NCBI GenBank assembly: GCA_964482395.1
Contig: CAYZXK010000117.1
Location: 1 to 6,523, forward strand
Direction: 5' to 3'
Source: CAYZXK01 sp964482395
Lineage (GTDB): Bacteria > Planctomycetota > Phycisphaerae > UBA1845 > Fen-1342
DNA length: 6,523 nucleotides
The notes beneath the pieces are model-generated. The model was given only the letters and a program-made list of their open reading frames with translations. It was not told the origin of the DNA and did not search any database. The first letter of the stretch is position 1; every line of letters begins with the position of its first letter. Both the position numbers and the translations under genes were made by a program. Positions 5,367-6,523 of the stretch are shown piece after piece.

Positions 5367-5477
5367 TTCGTCGGATCGGCCCTCATCGGGCTGACTGCGA
5401 GCCACGCCGGTTGGGCGGGCCGGTACTGCTGGCGAGCTGAACGCGGCCGGCCGGAGATAGCTGGGGTTTGAAGCGAG

Positions 5478-6425
5478 TCAGTTTTTTCGGGGCAATGGTA
5501 GCCTATCCAGCACCTGTGGCAGGAGTTCCGAAGTATCCTCGACCGAGTCTGCCTCCAGCCAGTGCACGCCGGTCAGCCGCTTGAGCCAGGTACGCTGCTG
5601 CTTGGCCAGCCGGCGCGAATGAATTTTGATCCGCTCGATGGCCTCCTCTAGACTGCAAAGGCCGGCGAAGTGATCGAGAAGTTCGGCATAGCCGACGGCC
5701 TGCCGGGCCTGGGGGCTCATGCCGCAGGGCTCTTGGGCTAGTCGCCGGACTTCGTCCACCAGCCCATTGGTCACCATCTGCCTCACTCTCCGATTGATCC
5801 GCCGGTTGAGGTCCTCGCGACTGCGGCGCAGGCCGACCAGCACCCATCGCCAGTCGGGCCGTCGCAGCTCCGGTCGCTCCCATTGGCGTTGGAGTGAGCT
5901 GATCGGCTGACCGGTCAGGTAGTAGACTTCCAGCGCCCGTTCGATTCGGCGGAGGTCGTGGCGGTGGATCCGGGCCGCGGCCTGGGGATCGACCCGGGCC
6001 AGTTCGGCATGGAGTGATTCTGGACCTTCAGTCCTGGCCCGTCGCCGAATGTGGGACCGGAATGCCGGGTCGGCCCCCGGCCCGGCGAACAGGCCCTGAT
6101 ACCAGCACTTGAAATACAGTAGCGTGCCGCCCACCGCGATGACCGGGCGGCCGCGACGGTGAATCTCGGCCACCGCCAGGTCAGCCAGCTCGACGAAGCG
6201 GGCGGCACTGAAGGGCTCCCAGGGGTCGGCGATGTCGATCAGGTGATGGGGGACCGCGGCTAGCTCTGCCGGCGACGGCTTAGCCGTCCCGATGTCCATG
6301 CCCCGATAGACCTTCATCGAGTCGACGCTGACGATTTCAGCCTCGAGATGGCGTGCCAGGCAGCGCGCCAGAGTGCCTTTGCCGGATGCAGTGCATCCGA
6401 GGATGACGATGACTGGGTTTTCCAT
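5478..6425 (-). CDS. miaA: tRNA dimethylallyltransferase
   Basis: MiaA transfers a dimethylallyl group to N6 of A37 next to the anticodon of tRNAs reading UNN codons; this is the i6A precursor of ms2i6A and helps maintain reading frame. The protein is 315 aa, the usual size. It shows the P-loop GCTASGKG (10-17), SVDSMKVYRGMDIGTAKP (33-50) with the conserved Asp35, PHHLIDIADPWEPFSAARF (59-77), VGGTLLYFKCWYQGL (98-112), RRIERALEVYYLTGQPIS (159-176), QAVGYAELL (242-250) and RRLAKQQRTWLKR (271-283). The residue after the P-loop Lys is Gly17, where Thr or Ser is usual; Thr18 follows. The ATG at 6425 was chosen because the protein then begins two or three residues before the first strand, as in homologues. 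An upstream in-frame TTG at 6461 would add 12 residues, and neither start has a strong ribosome binding site. It converges on groES. Positions 6426-6523 hold no clear promoter or gene. Confidence 0.95.
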   Translation of the reverse strand: MENPVIVILGCTASGKGTLARCLARHLEAEIVSVDSMKVYRGMDIGTAKPSPAELAAVPHHLIDIADPWEPFSAARFVELADLAVAEIHRRGRPVIAVGGTLLYFKCWYQGLFAGPGADPAFRSHIRRRARTEGPESLHAELARVDPQAAARIHRHDLRRIERALEVYYLTGQPISSLQRQWERPELRRPDWRWVLVGLRRSREDLNRRINRRVRQMVTNGLVDEVRRLAQEPCGMSPQARQAVGYAELLDHFAGLCSLEEAIERIKIHSRRLAKQQRTWLKRLTGVHWLEADSVEDTSELLPQVLDRLPLPRKN

Positions 6426-6523
6426 GTCGGTTTTGTAATTCGATTGAGGTGCGGCCGGCAACCCGTGGCCTGGCCGGGGTTTCCTGATTTGACCGGATCT
6501 GGGCGGCTGCGGAGCATACGCGT

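Noticed and set aside
2836..5455. Repeated palindrome GGCCGGCCGG at 2836-2845 and 5446-5455
   Set aside because: Only ten bases of G and C in a G+C-rich genome, with no shared flanks; expected by composition.

Overview
The window is about 6.5 kb of G+C-rich bacterial chromosome carrying ordinary housekeeping genes. It shows no insertion sequence, CRISPR array, rRNA, tRNA or prophage signal. The protein sequences and the scattering of dnaK, a lone GroES, larB and miaA suggest a planctomycete, perhaps Phycisphaerae-like. That is an inference from sequence style and gene order; no marker here proves it.

Layout, left to right. Positions 1-282 are the upstream region of dnaK, with no gene I can support. 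dnaK (+, 283-2193) encodes a complete Hsp70 chaperone. A 341-base gap (2194-2534) follows, holding several inverted repeats. It leads to a small gene (+, 2535-2786) for a DUF2007-like protein with a GTG start and a clear ribosome binding site. After another short spacer comes a 42-codon ORF (+, 3009-3137), preceded by a consensus Shine-Dalgarno and encoding a Phe/Leu-rich amphipathic peptide. It converges on a leftward pair, larB (4082-4858) then nnrD (3172-4089), which overlap by 8 bases. larB diverges from a stand-alone groES-type gene (+, 4980-5297) across a 121-base promoter region. groES in turn converges on miaA (-, 5478-6425).

Three themes connect the genes. DnaK and GroES are protein-folding factors, but grpE, dnaJ and groEL are absent from the window, so their partners must be encoded elsewhere. 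LarB and NnrD both act on unusual chemical forms of pyridine dinucleotides: LarB starts nickel-pincer cofactor synthesis from nicotinic acid adenine dinucleotide, and NnrD repairs hydrated NAD(P)H. Their overlapping reading frames imply co-expression. MiaA prenylates A37 of tRNAs that read UNN codons.

The items most worth a second look are the 42-aa peptide gene, the larB-nnrD coupling without larC or larE, the Gly in the Mg-binding position of the MiaA P-loop, the divergent GroES without GroEL, and the cluster of inverted repeats ahead of the DUF2007-like gene. I found no clear evidence of a wholly new multi-gene system.
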